In this document: positions 24,658-33,830 of the stretch, piece by piece | Position numbering within the stretch: position 1 is the stretch's first letter | Layout of the letters: each line of letters opens with the position of its first letter | NCBI GenBank assembly: GCA_964511495.1 | Contig: CAZEFT010000011.1 | Coordinates: forward strand, 1 to 64,000 | Length of the DNA stretch: 64,000 bases | Source of the DNA: Litorimonas sp964511495 | Lineage (GTDB): Bacteria; Pseudomonadota; Alphaproteobacteria; Caulobacterales; Maricaulaceae | Reading direction: 5' to 3' | The notes under the pieces: model-generated | Seen by the model: the letters and a program-made list of their open reading frames with translations, nothing else | Told to the model about the DNA's origin: nothing | The model's database searches: none | Translations under genes and position numbers: made by a program

Positions 24658-25386
24658 ATGCGCCGTATTTTAGTCCTTGTGTTCTTTGCCGCTCTTTTGG
24701 CTTTTCCCTCAACAGCAAAAGCCCAATTGGACGAAATCGTCGTCACAGCCTCGCGTATCGTGACAAAATCAGGGAATACGGAAAATTCTCCTCCCGGCAT
24801 TTTTTACGAACGAAAAGGCGACTTCCTCTTATTGCGGGTCACGATTGAAAATGACTCACGGGAATTAGGAACACGGTTAGAAGAACTCACTCAAACCGTC
24901 GAAGGCTTTATTCGCGCCGCCCGCAGTGATGATGATATCACACTGAGCCTTTTAGACGACAGTTTCGTGCGCCCCCTCTCCATCGCCAGTTTTGCCGACG
25001 GCATTTATCGCGGCTCGCGGCCGGATACATCCGTTGCGACATTACAGGTCAAAACCGATATTCCCGAAAATGTAGAAGACTCATTCAAACTCGCGACAAA
25101 GCTCGGGAAATTTGTAGATGCACAAAGAGAAATCGGACGAACAAAAATCACTAATTCTGATCAAATCAGTGTCAGCGTCGTCAACCCATACCAATATCGT
25201 CAAACCGTCATGACTATGGTGTTGGATGAAATCAAACGCGTGAAAACCGCTTTGGGCCCGGATTACCGGGTCGTTATTCGGGGATTGGATAAAGAATTAA
25301 ATTGGGTGCGGAGCGGTGACCTCAATCTCGCTTTCACCTTGCCTTACACTTATGATGTTATTCCGAATAATTTGCAGTCCTATTAG
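24658..25386 (+). CDS. Secreted protein with a TonB-box-like mature N-terminus
   Basis: The ATG at 24658 is chosen because AGGAG ends about six bases before it; the ATG at 24652 abuts that site. The 242-residue protein has a signal peptide (MRRILVLVFF...AKA) and then QLDEIVVTASRIV, the pattern found after the signal of TonB-dependent receptors. The rest is not a receptor: no plug domain, no barrel, only about 215 residues of mixed alpha/beta with SLLDDSFVRPL and VVNPYQYRQTVMT. I do not recognise the family. Confidence 0.6.
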   Translation: MRRILVLVFFAALLAFPSTAKAQLDEIVVTASRIVTKSGNTENSPPGIFYERKGDFLLLRVTIENDSRELGTRLEELTQTVEGFIRAARSDDDITLSLLDDSFVRPLSIASFADGIYRGSRPDTSVATLQVKTDIPENVEDSFKLATKLGKFVDAQREIGRTKITNSDQISVSVVNPYQYRQTVMTMVLDEIKRVKTALGPDYRVVIRGLDKELNWVRSGDLNLAFTLPYTYDVIPNNLQSY

Positions 25387-25426
25387 GACATAGCATTCCA
25401 ATTAAAATAAACCAGAGAGCACAAGT

Positions 25427-26314
25427 TTATTGACAATTATCGTCGTCAGCTTTCTTTGGGAGGCTTTCAACAAAACGGATAATATCGGTTTTTAGCGTGG
25501 CATCTCCGTCAAAGTGACGCGACAAAACCTTTACTGCATCTGTGTGATTCATATCATCATAGATTTTCACAATAGCCTTACCGCCGCGCGCCTGAATTTT
25601 TTCAGCCAGTTTTTGCGAATTTTGCGGATAGACCGTTTTATCATCCGCTCCATGACCGAAAAACAAAGGCGGCGTTGGACCGTCGGCCTGATTAAGGGGG
25701 GCATCTTCAGCCGTGAAACGGTCAGGGAAAATCGTAATGTAAGGTTCCTCTTTCAAAGGGATAATGCCAGTAGGCCCGGAGAGGCTAACTACACCTGATA
25801 TCGAGTCACATAAATCACGACCTTCCGCTTTCAAATATTGTGGGTTCAACGCCGTCATCAAAACATTATAAGCGCCTGCGGAATGTCCCATGATCACAAT
25901 CTCACGATCAGGAAATTGCTTTGCTACCGCAACAACGGCTTTTGCCGTGTCTTCAATCATCTGCGGATAAACCGCGTTGGGATAAAGACGGTAATTCGGT
26001 ACGACAACATCAAACCCTTCAGAGGTAAAGCCTTCGGCCAGAAATTTGTAAATATCTTTGCTACCATCCGTCCAACTCCCGCCATGGATAAAGACCAATA
26101 AAGGCGAATTCCTGCGCGGTGTTTTGGAACGATAAACGTCATAGCGCTGACGCTCCAAAGGCCCATATGACACATCAGACATTTTTTCGAAAGAACTCGA
26201 AGGCGTGATTGTGTTCAACAATGTGACAGGCGCACACGCCGAAACAGCGATAAGCGTCAAAGCGGAGGCTGCCACTAGTCCAAACCCAAATTTCATAATC
26301 TTCATTCCGTTCAT
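25427..26314 (-). CDS. Alpha/beta-hydrolase esterase lipoprotein
   Basis: A 295-residue protein with a lipobox (VSAC). HGGSW forms the oxyanion hole, GHSAG holds the nucleophilic Ser, HGADDKT the Asp and MNHTDAV the His, so a complete triad is present, in the HSL/BD-FAE esterase style. It should hydrolyse short esters or acyl amides in the envelope. Three closely spaced ATG codons (26314, 26305, 26296) leave the exact start open. It converges on the preceding gene. Confidence 0.85.
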   Translation of the reverse strand: MNGMKIMKFGFGLVAASALTLIAVSACAPVTLLNTITPSSSFEKMSDVSYGPLERQRYDVYRSKTPRRNSPLLVFIHGGSWTDGSKDIYKFLAEGFTSEGFDVVVPNYRLYPNAVYPQMIEDTAKAVVAVAKQFPDREIVIMGHSAGAYNVLMTALNPQYLKAEGRDLCDSISGVVSLSGPTGIIPLKEEPYITIFPDRFTAEDAPLNQADGPTPPLFFGHGADDKTVYPQNSQKLAEKIQARGGKAIVKIYDDMNHTDAVKVLSRHFDGDATLKTDIIRFVESLPKKADDDNCQ

Positions 26315-26450
26315 TCTGCGCCCTTACCCTGACCGCTTGTGAGTTCTAGTTACGTATGAAAAGACGTTGCCGACGCTATCATTTCGTAAAATTACAGCGT
26401 TTGTAAATTTGAGACGAAAGTTAGATTAAGTGTGGCGTGAGACAAATCAA

Positions 26451-26789
26451 TTATCCGTCAGTCGCAATATAAAGCCATGCCTGCCCACCCGACTCTAATG
26501 TAACCTCAACGCGCTTATAATCATCGACTTCATAGGCATCTGCTTGAGCTAATTCATCATCAGTAATGTCAAACACCATACCCGCCACACGATCAGTCGG
26601 AAGGTTCGATGGAATGGCCAAAGGATGCACGGCTTTCCCGCTTTTCGCTAAAACATCTGGGTCAGTAATCTCCACATGCGACAGGCGGTAACCAACAATG
26701 CGGTCGGCTCTACCTGTCAGCAACCGTCCAAATGTTTCCACTTGAACATTGGTGTGTTGTAATGTCCCGTAAGAAAAGAGTTTAGGCAT
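26451..26789 (-). CDS. Gamma-glutamylcyclotransferase-like (AIG2) protein
   Basis: A 112-residue protein with the GGCT fold. SYGTLQ near residue 6 is the conserved substrate-loop motif, and DAYEVDDYKRVEV carries the Glu expected to act as catalyst. Such enzymes cyclise gamma-glutamyl amines to 5-oxoproline, but the small members have varied substrates. It lies 21 bases after the stop of no gene on its own strand: the upstream gene is separate, the downstream one is an esterase in the same orientation. Confidence 0.82.
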   Translation of the reverse strand: MPKLFSYGTLQHTNVQVETFGRLLTGRADRIVGYRLSHVEITDPDVLAKSGKAVHPLAIPSNLPTDRVAGMVFDITDDELAQADAYEVDDYKRVEVTLESGGQAWLYIATDG

Positions 26790-26810
26790 AAGTCTCTTTA
26801 AATCATCACA

Positions 26811-29447
26811 TCAAAAAGTCAGCGCTTCAAACAAGATCGTACCGAAACCCAGACATATCAACAATGCGATTGGGGTGAACAGGAGTACAAGCAACCAAGT
26901 GTACACTGAGAAGTGGCTGTTTTTCGCAACAAGTTCGGGTTGTGCTGTATTATATTTTAGCACCTGCATGGCGACTGGAATAGGAATGAGAAAAGGAACG
27001 ACTGACAGCAACATCCAGACTTCCGCGACCCCCTCAAGCTTATCAATGACCCGTTCTGCTACTGTGAATAGGATATAGAGGAAGGCCAGAGGTATCGCGA
27101 AAGCACCATACCAAGAATAGCCAGAAACATCCCTTTCATCACCGATATCTTTGATGCGTGGGAAAAGCACGAAGTTTGTAAAACTTGCAAAAAAGGTCCG
27201 CACAACAGGCAATATTTCTTGATTATCGACCGTTTTCATCCACTGCCAGTTTTTGTAAAACCAGTAAAATTGATAAAGGCCGAATGTCCAAAAACTGAGA
27301 AAAATAAACTTCTTCAAACCGACCGGATGCAGAATAAGGTCGTGACGCCATGCAAGATCATAATCTCTTCGCCATACGGCCACAACCAAGGCAATCAAAG
27401 CGAACAGAAAAAAACCTACTGCAAACACAGCCTCGAAATTTTCATCCCACCACTCAGATCCTGCCCCATCATTTGAAGCCGTACCTGAATCCACAGGAAG
27501 TGTCATTGTCACGCCAAAAGCGTCTCGCGCGTCATTAATTTTATTCATAATTTCGGCGAAACCTTCCGCTGGAATAAAATCTCGCTTGGTCACATAGCTA
27601 TAGACTTCTTCGTAAAGTGTGCCCTCATAGCTCTCCTCACGAATGTAATCGAAAGACTCTGTATTAATTTCCGCCGGAGTCAGTGACATGTTCCAGTCTT
27701 TTCCGACAAGAAAGCGAATGCGCTGACGTGTCTTAACTGGATAATTTATTGAAAAAGGTGTTGAGCGTTTCGCACCGGAAAAACTTGGCATATCTGCTTT
27801 GACTTCATAAGGAATAGCCCAAAATTCTTTTTGCTTACCATTTTCAGAAAGCTCCCACCCATCCTTGATAAGATAATATGCTGTGATGGAATAAGACCCT
27901 GCATCAACATCCTCGGAAAACTCGACAGGTTTGAGTTGCTCAACCGTTGGATAAAAATCGGCGAAGTAATCCAGCAAACTCTTTTCGACGGATTTCATAC
28001 CATCAGCCTCATACCAATTTTTCATGGAGTCCGCTTCTTCGCCAAAATAATTCAAACGAATAGTCATGGGAATGTCATCGCCATTTCCGACCAAGTCATA
28101 TTCATCAACGAAATCTTTGAGCCATTCTATGTCAGCAGGTTCGGCCTCAATGACGCGAGAGTTTGCCCCATCAAGCAACAAACCTTTACCGAAATGACCT
28201 TGATCCAAACGATCTAAATCACCCAATTGCTCACCCCTCGTTGCGTCGAGAAAGTAATCTTCCCCGTCGATAATCGCGCGCACTAATACGTGGTCGAAAA
28301 TAGAATACCCCGGTTGCGCCCGCGTAAACTCTCCGCGTTCATCCGTCTCCACCAAGATAGGGCGGGCTTCGACACCCAGACCGTTTAAGATAGTCATCAA
28401 AAGATAAGTGACGTCTTTGCAATCCCCGAATTTTCGCTCGAGCGTGAGTTCCGGAGGGCGGGGAATATACCCACCTTGCCCTAGCTCAATGCCCAGATAG
28501 CGAATGTTTGATTGAACAAAAGCGAGGGCTTTTCGCGTTCGAACCTTTGGGTCGTCACTCTCATCCGCGATGCGGTCGATAATGGACTGAACGGTCGAGT
28601 CCGGTCGTTCGGAGATATCATAATAAGGCGAGAAATGTGCCCCAACATCTGACCATGCCTCTACCCCTGACACTTCATAAGTCGGGCGTATATAAAACCA
28701 TTCCGGAACGTCTTCATCAAAATTTTGAGCTTTGATATTTTCTGTATACCAATCAAGATAAGTCGATCGGTTTGATATCTTTATTTCGGGTTCTGGAGCG
28801 TCATTATGTTTCTTGGTGAAATAAGGAGTGTCAGAAGGGAGGACGAGACGATCTCTCAATTTTCGTATAGGCACAGTATATTCAAAAAATGCGCGATTAT
28901 AAAAACTGCCCAATAAAGCAGGGTTAATTCCATCGACTGTATAGGCATAGTCAATTCTGTCCCCAACTTTCAGACCCGGTACAGAAAATCCGATTTGTAA
29001 ATCCCCGTTATAAAGGAGCTTATCCCTGTCTGTCTCGACGCGGTAAATATCGAACTTCTCCAAATCCAAAAGCTTGATACGCGTCCCATTCCGCCAAATA
29101 GAAATATCATGAAAATCAACCGTTTGATATAATGGATCAAATGTCACCGTTATGGTTCCATAATCTTCCAACCCCCCTGTTGTTTGAATATCCACAACAA
29201 AGCGCCTGTAACGTAATTTATCTTGAGCTTTGCTTGTGACTTTGGATTGATAGGAGATCAGTTGATAACCAAGTTGCAACCCCTCGGCCAAGTCAAACGG
29301 CGTCTCAGGAATATCATCTTCAATAACCCAGTCACCGGGAGGCGCGACACGCACATAATCTGAAACAGATTGCGCCGCTGCGCTTATCGTCATGAGGACC
29401 GTTGCCAGAAGACTTAAAATTCCAATTAACCAGAAGCGTCGTAACAA
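26811..29447 (-). CDS. DUF3857/transglutaminase-like membrane protein
   Basis: An 878-residue envelope protein. It starts with TTG, backed by AAAGG seven bases upstream, and a signal-like hydrophobic stretch. A DUF3857 beta domain (about 60-260) precedes a transglutaminase-like core with the triad Cys in KFGDCKDV (about 340), His in IFDHVLV and Asp in YFLDATRGE. A DUF3858-like domain follows, then about five C-terminal membrane helices with SFWTFGLYQFYWFYKNW, a DUF4234-like segment. It may be a membrane-tethered peptidase or amidase acting in the periplasm. The gammaglutamylcyclotransferase-like gene follows closely. Confidence 0.8.
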   Translation of the reverse strand: MLRRFWLIGILSLLATVLMTISAAAQSVSDYVRVAPPGDWVIEDDIPETPFDLAEGLQLGYQLISYQSKVTSKAQDKLRYRRFVVDIQTTGGLEDYGTITVTFDPLYQTVDFHDISIWRNGTRIKLLDLEKFDIYRVETDRDKLLYNGDLQIGFSVPGLKVGDRIDYAYTVDGINPALLGSFYNRAFFEYTVPIRKLRDRLVLPSDTPYFTKKHNDAPEPEIKISNRSTYLDWYTENIKAQNFDEDVPEWFYIRPTYEVSGVEAWSDVGAHFSPYYDISERPDSTVQSIIDRIADESDDPKVRTRKALAFVQSNIRYLGIELGQGGYIPRPPELTLERKFGDCKDVTYLLMTILNGLGVEARPILVETDERGEFTRAQPGYSIFDHVLVRAIIDGEDYFLDATRGEQLGDLDRLDQGHFGKGLLLDGANSRVIEAEPADIEWLKDFVDEYDLVGNGDDIPMTIRLNYFGEEADSMKNWYEADGMKSVEKSLLDYFADFYPTVEQLKPVEFSEDVDAGSYSITAYYLIKDGWELSENGKQKEFWAIPYEVKADMPSFSGAKRSTPFSINYPVKTRQRIRFLVGKDWNMSLTPAEINTESFDYIREESYEGTLYEEVYSYVTKRDFIPAEGFAEIMNKINDARDAFGVTMTLPVDSGTASNDGAGSEWWDENFEAVFAVGFFLFALIALVVAVWRRDYDLAWRHDLILHPVGLKKFIFLSFWTFGLYQFYWFYKNWQWMKTVDNQEILPVVRTFFASFTNFVLFPRIKDIGDERDVSGYSWYGAFAIPLAFLYILFTVAERVIDKLEGVAEVWMLLSVVPFLIPIPVAMQVLKYNTAQPELVAKNSHFSVYTWLLVLLFTPIALLICLGFGTILFEALTF

Positions 29448-29612
29448 AAGATAGCCTTTCCACTATTTAATTCAAAGGTCACAATGATTTATTTCATCTA
29501 ACGCACTGATTTCGACTTACAAGTGTAATTAAAGACTTTCTCTATTCGCGTGTATCCTTGCGCCTCCAATCCCCTTATTGACGTAGGCGTTGTTGTAACG
29601 CATGGCGTGGTC

Positions 29613-30275
29613 ATGACGAACATTGCCTCTTTGACACTCCACCATTACCCCCTCTCGCGTTCAGCACGGGTGAAATGGCTACTTCATGAATTATTAAATG
29701 ATGGCTTTGAAACAAAACGCGTAGCCCTTCGAAAAGGGGCTCAATTCAGTGCTGATTTTCTGGCCAAAAACCCAAATCATGGCGTGCCGGTTTTGGATGT
29801 CACTTATGAGTCGGGAGAAACACAGACAATATACGAGTCAATTGCCATTCTGGTTTTTCTCGCCGATGCCTATGCGGAAAAAGAGCTCGCACCGCCTCCC
29901 TCACAGGCGCAAAATCGCGCGGACTATCTACAACTCATCGCCTTTGGCGGCGCTTGGATGGACATGATGTTATGGCAAATCCGGTTAAATGAAGACTTGC
30001 TCCCACGTTCTGTACGCTCCGCATCGCTCGCCCAATTTAATCGAGATAAATTCAAAAACGAAGTAGAACCGCAATTACTCAGTCGTTTAGACAAGCATGA
30101 CTATATGTGCGCCTTTGGTTTTTCCGCGGCTGACTGCATGATTGGGCAAAACATTAATTGGGCGCGAGCTTATGGTCTCTGTCAGGATGACCGATTTTAT
30201 GCCTATATGAAACGCATGAAGCAAAGAGAGGCTTTCCAGCAAGCTTTTGCCGATGCCTCGGAATTCGAGGGATAA
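29613..30275 (+). CDS. Glutathione S-transferase family protein
   Basis: With the ATG at 29613 it has 220 residues. The N-terminal thioredoxin-like domain contains YPLSRSARVKWLL, with Ser in the position that activates glutathione, NPNHGVPVLD with the cis-Pro, and TIYESIAILVFLAD with the Glu-Ser glutathione-binding pair. The C-terminal half is helical with SAADCMIG, the usual N-capping region. Substrate unknown. A GTG 63 bases earlier is in frame but lacks a sensible N-terminus. The aldo/keto reductase gene follows six bases later. Confidence 0.82.
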   Translation: MTNIASLTLHHYPLSRSARVKWLLHELLNDGFETKRVALRKGAQFSADFLAKNPNHGVPVLDVTYESGETQTIYESIAILVFLADAYAEKELAPPPSQAQNRADYLQLIAFGGAWMDMMLWQIRLNEDLLPRSVRSASLAQFNRDKFKNEVEPQLLSRLDKHDYMCAFGFSAADCMIGQNINWARAYGLCQDDRFYAYMKRMKQREAFQQAFADASEFEG

Positions 30276-30281
30276 AGCCCC

Positions 30282-31187
30282 GTGAGAACCGTGAAATTAG
30301 GACAATCAAATCTCCATGCCGGGACGATTGCTTATGGGTGCTGGCGTTTTGCGCAGAGCACCGTCAGCGACGCTGATCGTAAAATCCATACAGCTTTAGA
30401 TGTCGGCATGACCCTCATTGATACCGCCGATATTTATGGTTTGGGAGAGAGTTCGGGCTTTGGCGGCGCGGAAGCCGTTCTAGGCCAAGTCCTCTCGCGA
30501 TCACCGGAATTAAGAGATCGAATGATATTGGCGACAAAGGGCGGTATCGACGCCGTCCGCCCCTATGACAGTTCCGCTGATTACTTGACCCGCGCGATGG
30601 AGGCGTCACTCAAACGGCTAAATGTTGACTATGTTGATCTTTACCAAATTCATCGTCCAGATATCACGACGCCTATTGAAGAAACAGCATCGATTCTGAA
30701 CGATTTCGTGACATCAGGAAAAGCCCGATATATCGGCGTCTCTAACTTTACGGTGGCGCAGACGCGGGCTTTACAGGCACATTTAGACCAACCGCTTGTC
30801 ACAACCCAGCCTGAATTTTCGGCTCTGCAACAATCGCCCATCACCGATGGGAGTTTCGATTACTGTATGGAACGTCAAATGACCGCTTTGGCATGGTCGC
30901 CTTTAGCGGGCGGGATATTGGCGACGGGCAAGCCAGCCAAAGGGCAGAAATCAGAACGGTTTTCAAGGGTCGTCAAAGTCATTGACCGACTGGCGAAAGT
31001 TTATGAAACAGAGCGTTCGCAAATGGCCCTCGCCTTTACATTGGCTCATGGCGCGAACGTCGTCCCCATTATCGGGACGCAGACCCTTTCGCGGATTGAA
31101 AGCTCTGCCAAAGCTGTGGATGTTCCGCTCACGGCAAGAGACTTTTACGACATTATTGAAGCTTATCGCGGTGAAGTTATGCCCTAA
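30282..31187 (+). CDS. Aldo/keto reductase
   Basis: A 301-residue NADPH-dependent oxidoreductase with a GTG start and GAGGGA upstream. The catalytic Asp47 and Tyr52 lie in LIDTADIYG, Lys in LATKGG and the fourth tetrad position in YQIHRP. The C-terminal part has the GVSNFTVAQTRAL and VVPIIGTQTLSRI segments of the YdhF-like branch. It probably reduces an aldehyde or ketone; the substrate is unknown. It is paired with the GST gene upstream, a combination suggesting small-molecule detoxification. Confidence 0.9.
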   Translation: MRTVKLGQSNLHAGTIAYGCWRFAQSTVSDADRKIHTALDVGMTLIDTADIYGLGESSGFGGAEAVLGQVLSRSPELRDRMILATKGGIDAVRPYDSSADYLTRAMEASLKRLNVDYVDLYQIHRPDITTPIEETASILNDFVTSGKARYIGVSNFTVAQTRALQAHLDQPLVTTQPEFSALQQSPITDGSFDYCMERQMTALAWSPLAGGILATGKPAKGQKSERFSRVVKVIDRLAKVYETERSQMALAFTLAHGANVVPIIGTQTLSRIESSAKAVDVPLTARDFYDIIEAYRGEVMP

Positions 31188-31210
31188 ATAGAGTAAGCCT
31201 GATCAAAAGT

Positions 31211-31774
31211 TTATTTAATAACTTCCTGCGCCTGCATTTTGATCGTCCGACCGTCAGATGACAATATTCCATTCATGCCCTTATTCGGGTTCGCTTTTGC
31301 TTTGGCAGGATCACCAATTATAACCCGACCACTATAAGCCCGCCCGGTTTTGCGACCATCGGGTAAATCAACCATTGCAGAAACATTCACATTAAACACA
31401 CCATCGCGGGAGCCGACAATGTCCAACTCCCATTCAAAGGGCTTATTAGTGGCAAGATCAAGGTCTTTACGGCCCGTTTCAGATACAAAATGCAGGCCCT
31501 CTTCAGCGCGAGCCTCCAGTTGCGCAGTACCACTATCGTAATAATCTTTGACGGTTATTTTCAGCACACCATACTCACCCACCGCTAAGGATTTCGGGGC
31601 GTCAAACACCACATCAATTGAAGCACCGGGTTTTTGGTAGGCATTTACCGCAAGTGGTTTCGGCACCAACTCCGTTTGCAAAGAAGCGACCTGTTCACTG
31701 CCACAAGCGGACAGTCCGAAACAGAGGACCATAAGAGCTCCTATGGCACTGCAATAGAAAGAACGGTCGATCAT
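31211..31774 (-). CDS. Hypothetical lipoprotein
   Basis: A 187-residue protein with a lipobox (LSAC, near residue 24). The mature part has beta-rich segments (GEYGVLKITVKDYY, WELDIVGSRDGVFNVNV, GRAYSGRVIIG), consistent with an Ig-like or soluble beta-sandwich lipoprotein. No family recognised. It lies 32 bases downstream of the metalloprotease gene on the same strand, so the two are probably co-transcribed and may act together at the membrane surface. Confidence 0.6.
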   Translation of the reverse strand: MIDRSFYCSAIGALMVLCFGLSACGSEQVASLQTELVPKPLAVNAYQKPGASIDVVFDAPKSLAVGEYGVLKITVKDYYDSGTAQLEARAEEGLHFVSETGRKDLDLATNKPFEWELDIVGSRDGVFNVNVSAMVDLPDGRKTGRAYSGRVIIGDPAKAKANPNKGMNGILSSDGRTIKMQAQEVIK

Positions 31775-31806
31775 AACAAGATAACCCTAACCTATTTGAA
31801 GGCTCT

Positions 31807-33600
31807 TTATTGGATGGTGAAGCTGTAACAACTATCTTGGCCTGTGTCAGAGCTAATATTGTTAAAATCAAACGCACTGATGAAATAGTCACGCACTTGC
31901 AGAGGCACAGTCAGAGTTTCAGTATCGTTTAATTCATCCGTTCCATCGCTGAAAAATTGACCGTTACTGACAAAGAAACGGAAGTCGGCATCAACGTTAA
32001 TAGCCCCGGATGTCCGCACCATATCGATTTGGTAGTTTCGGGCGGTTGGAATGCTCACATAAAGGAAATCCCGAACGTTTAATTTATTACGGGTTCCGGC
32101 ATCATTCACCGAACATACGGTCACTGGCGTTCCATCGGGCGTGACTTGTTTATAAACTGGTAATGAAGAGGCGATTCCACCATTATTCGTTTCACCCACA
32201 CCCAAAGGCCCTGTTCCATTGATATCCTGAAAGGCTTTTAGGGCATTTAACTCGGCCAAATTGACACCAGCTTGCCCCTCCAAGGCATCAAGGAAAGAGA
32301 AAATCGTCGTGGCCGGACGTGCGTTTTTGTACGCATCACTCGTCAACACATTGTAAATGGGAGCAAGACCTAAGCTCATCGTATCCGGACCATCATTTAC
32401 GGTATCAAAAATATCATAGAGGATGGATTGGACTGAAAATTCATTAAACCATCCCTCATTCGTTGCAATATTTGATTCGACATTGATGGAAAAACCGCTG
32501 GCTTGCAGATTGCCAAAACTATCTCGATAAAATGAATCATCCAAAATCATGCCAGAGAGCGCATTACCGAACCCTTCCCCAAACGCAACGCGTGGATCAA
32601 GACGGTCTGCTCCCGAATGCTGACCACCGATGGAGTCGGAGCGGGAGAGTTGATCCTCAAAGTAATGACCGAATTCATGCACAACGACGTGTTTGTCATA
32701 TTCATCCGTATCGCTATTGTCATCACCAAGAATACGTAAGACTGGCGTATCAAAACTACCATTCCCATTCAGATCCTCTCTTCTGTATGATGACGTACCA
32801 ATTTGGCCTTCGAAAATGTCGCCTCCCTGTGCTCTATTCTGCGTACTCCAGAAAACCAAAACAGGCGGGAAGTCAACATCGGCATCAACGCCTTGGATGT
32901 CAGTGACAGTCTCATAGATTGAGTCCATAATCGCGAAAGGTGCGGCGGCTCGTGTACTGGTGTAACCTGCCCCTCCCCAGCCGGAACCAGCATTCAAATC
33001 GCGAGTCTGATTCGCTGCACCTGATGATGTGAGGCTACCTTGCAGAGTGTATATAGGCGGGTTCTGCCTATCCGCAGGTTGAAAATTATTGACCACGCGA
33101 ATATCATATGACGATGCGGCGGTGCTCAGCAATTGTGATTTCACACTCACTTGAACGTTAGTGTCAGAATTTACTGTAAAGCTATAAGCTCCTGTATCTG
33201 AAGACGTTGTCGTACCGAGAACACTGCCAGTGCCATCCAATAGCTCTACTATAGCCCCACGAATAGGCCGTTGCGTCGTTCCCGCATAATTAAGTGAACT
33301 ATTCGCCGTATTATGCGGCACGAAATCATAGGTCACTGTTCCTGACAAAGTCACCGAACTAGGCGGCGGAGGAGGTGGCGGCGGCGGAGGAGGTGGCGGC
33401 GGCGGAGGTGGCGGCGGAGGAGGTGGCGGCGGAGGAGGTGGCGGCGGAGGAGGAGGTGGCGGCGGCGGAGGTGGCGGCGGACTTACGGAGACACTATCCC
33501 CACTACTTCCACCTCCACAAGCCTGAAGGCCTGTAGAAAGTACCAATGCCAAAGCCGATGCGGCCAATAAACGCCCCGCTTTATTAGAAAAACTATCCAT
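31807..33600 (-). CDS. Poly-proline-linked lipoprotein zinc metalloprotease
   Basis: A 597-residue lipoprotein (lipobox LQAC, Cys28). A GGGSSG linker is followed by 40 uninterrupted prolines (residues 41-80), then a beta-rich domain of about 120 residues with SGTVTYDF and TSSDTGAYSFTV, like a carboxypeptidase-regulatory module. His308-Glu309 and His312 form HEFGHYFE, a zincin motif, and FGEGFGNALSG about 30 residues later fits a glutamate third ligand. The C-terminus is a beta domain (DADFRFFVSNGQFF) like those of pre-peptidase regions. The proline stretch should form a stiff rod holding the protease away from the membrane. Confidence 0.7.
   Translation of the reverse strand: MDSFSNKAGRLLAASALALVLSTGLQACGGGSSGDSVSVSPPPPPPPPPPPPPPPPPPPPPPPPPPPPPPPPPPPPPPPPSSVTLSGTVTYDFVPHNTANSSLNYAGTTQRPIRGAIVELLDGTGSVLGTTTSSDTGAYSFTVNSDTNVQVSVKSQLLSTAASSYDIRVVNNFQPADRQNPPIYTLQGSLTSSGAANQTRDLNAGSGWGGAGYTSTRAAAPFAIMDSIYETVTDIQGVDADVDFPPVLVFWSTQNRAQGGDIFEGQIGTSSYRREDLNGNGSFDTPVLRILGDDNSDTDEYDKHVVVHEFGHYFEDQLSRSDSIGGQHSGADRLDPRVAFGEGFGNALSGMILDDSFYRDSFGNLQASGFSINVESNIATNEGWFNEFSVQSILYDIFDTVNDGPDTMSLGLAPIYNVLTSDAYKNARPATTIFSFLDALEGQAGVNLAELNALKAFQDINGTGPLGVGETNNGGIASSLPVYKQVTPDGTPVTVCSVNDAGTRNKLNVRDFLYVSIPTARNYQIDMVRTSGAINVDADFRFFVSNGQFFSDGTDELNDTETLTVPLQVRDYFISAFDFNNISSDTGQDSCYSFTIQ
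33361..33480. repeat. CCN-codon microsatellite encoding 40 prolines
   Basis: A 120-base run of GGC/GGA/GGT triplets on the plus strand, read as CCN on the minus strand in the frame of the metalloprotease. The order of the third bases is repetitive in larger blocks, so it grew by slippage or unequal exchange. Length variation of multiples of three would keep the frame. Confidence 0.95.
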
Positions 33601-33754
33601 AATCCTGAATACTCGCTTTATGACTGTGTTATATGTAATTGTTAGCGTTCAAATTGGTTTTCACCAGTAAAAAAAGCATGCCTGTCTAAAATGTGATGCC
33701 CTTATCACTTCCTTGCTTATTCTCGGCTTGACTCAAAACCCCCTATTTTGCATA

Positions 33755-33822
33755 GCGCGCGTGGGCCTCGTTCCCCCACTGGAACGCACTTTGTCATCTG
33801 TACAAAAACGCAGATGAAGGAG
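33755..33822 (+). promoter_or_regulatory. Probable serC leader RNA motif
   Basis: Directly before serC are two potential hairpins: GTGGG (33761-33765) with CCCAC (33775-33779), flanked by GCGC and AACGC, and CATCTG (33795-33800) with CAGATG (33811-33816). The second ends at the Shine-Dalgarno AAGGAG (33817-33822). This fits the conserved serC leader element described in alphaproteobacteria, whose ligand is not known to me. Assignment is by structure and place. Confidence 0.5.
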
Positions 33823-33830
33823 ACATGACC

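Noticed and set aside
33361..33480. Possible poly-glycine gene or CRISPR-like repeat on the plus strand
   Set aside because: The triplet run is explained by the proline codons of the minus-strand lipoprotein, and there are no spacers.
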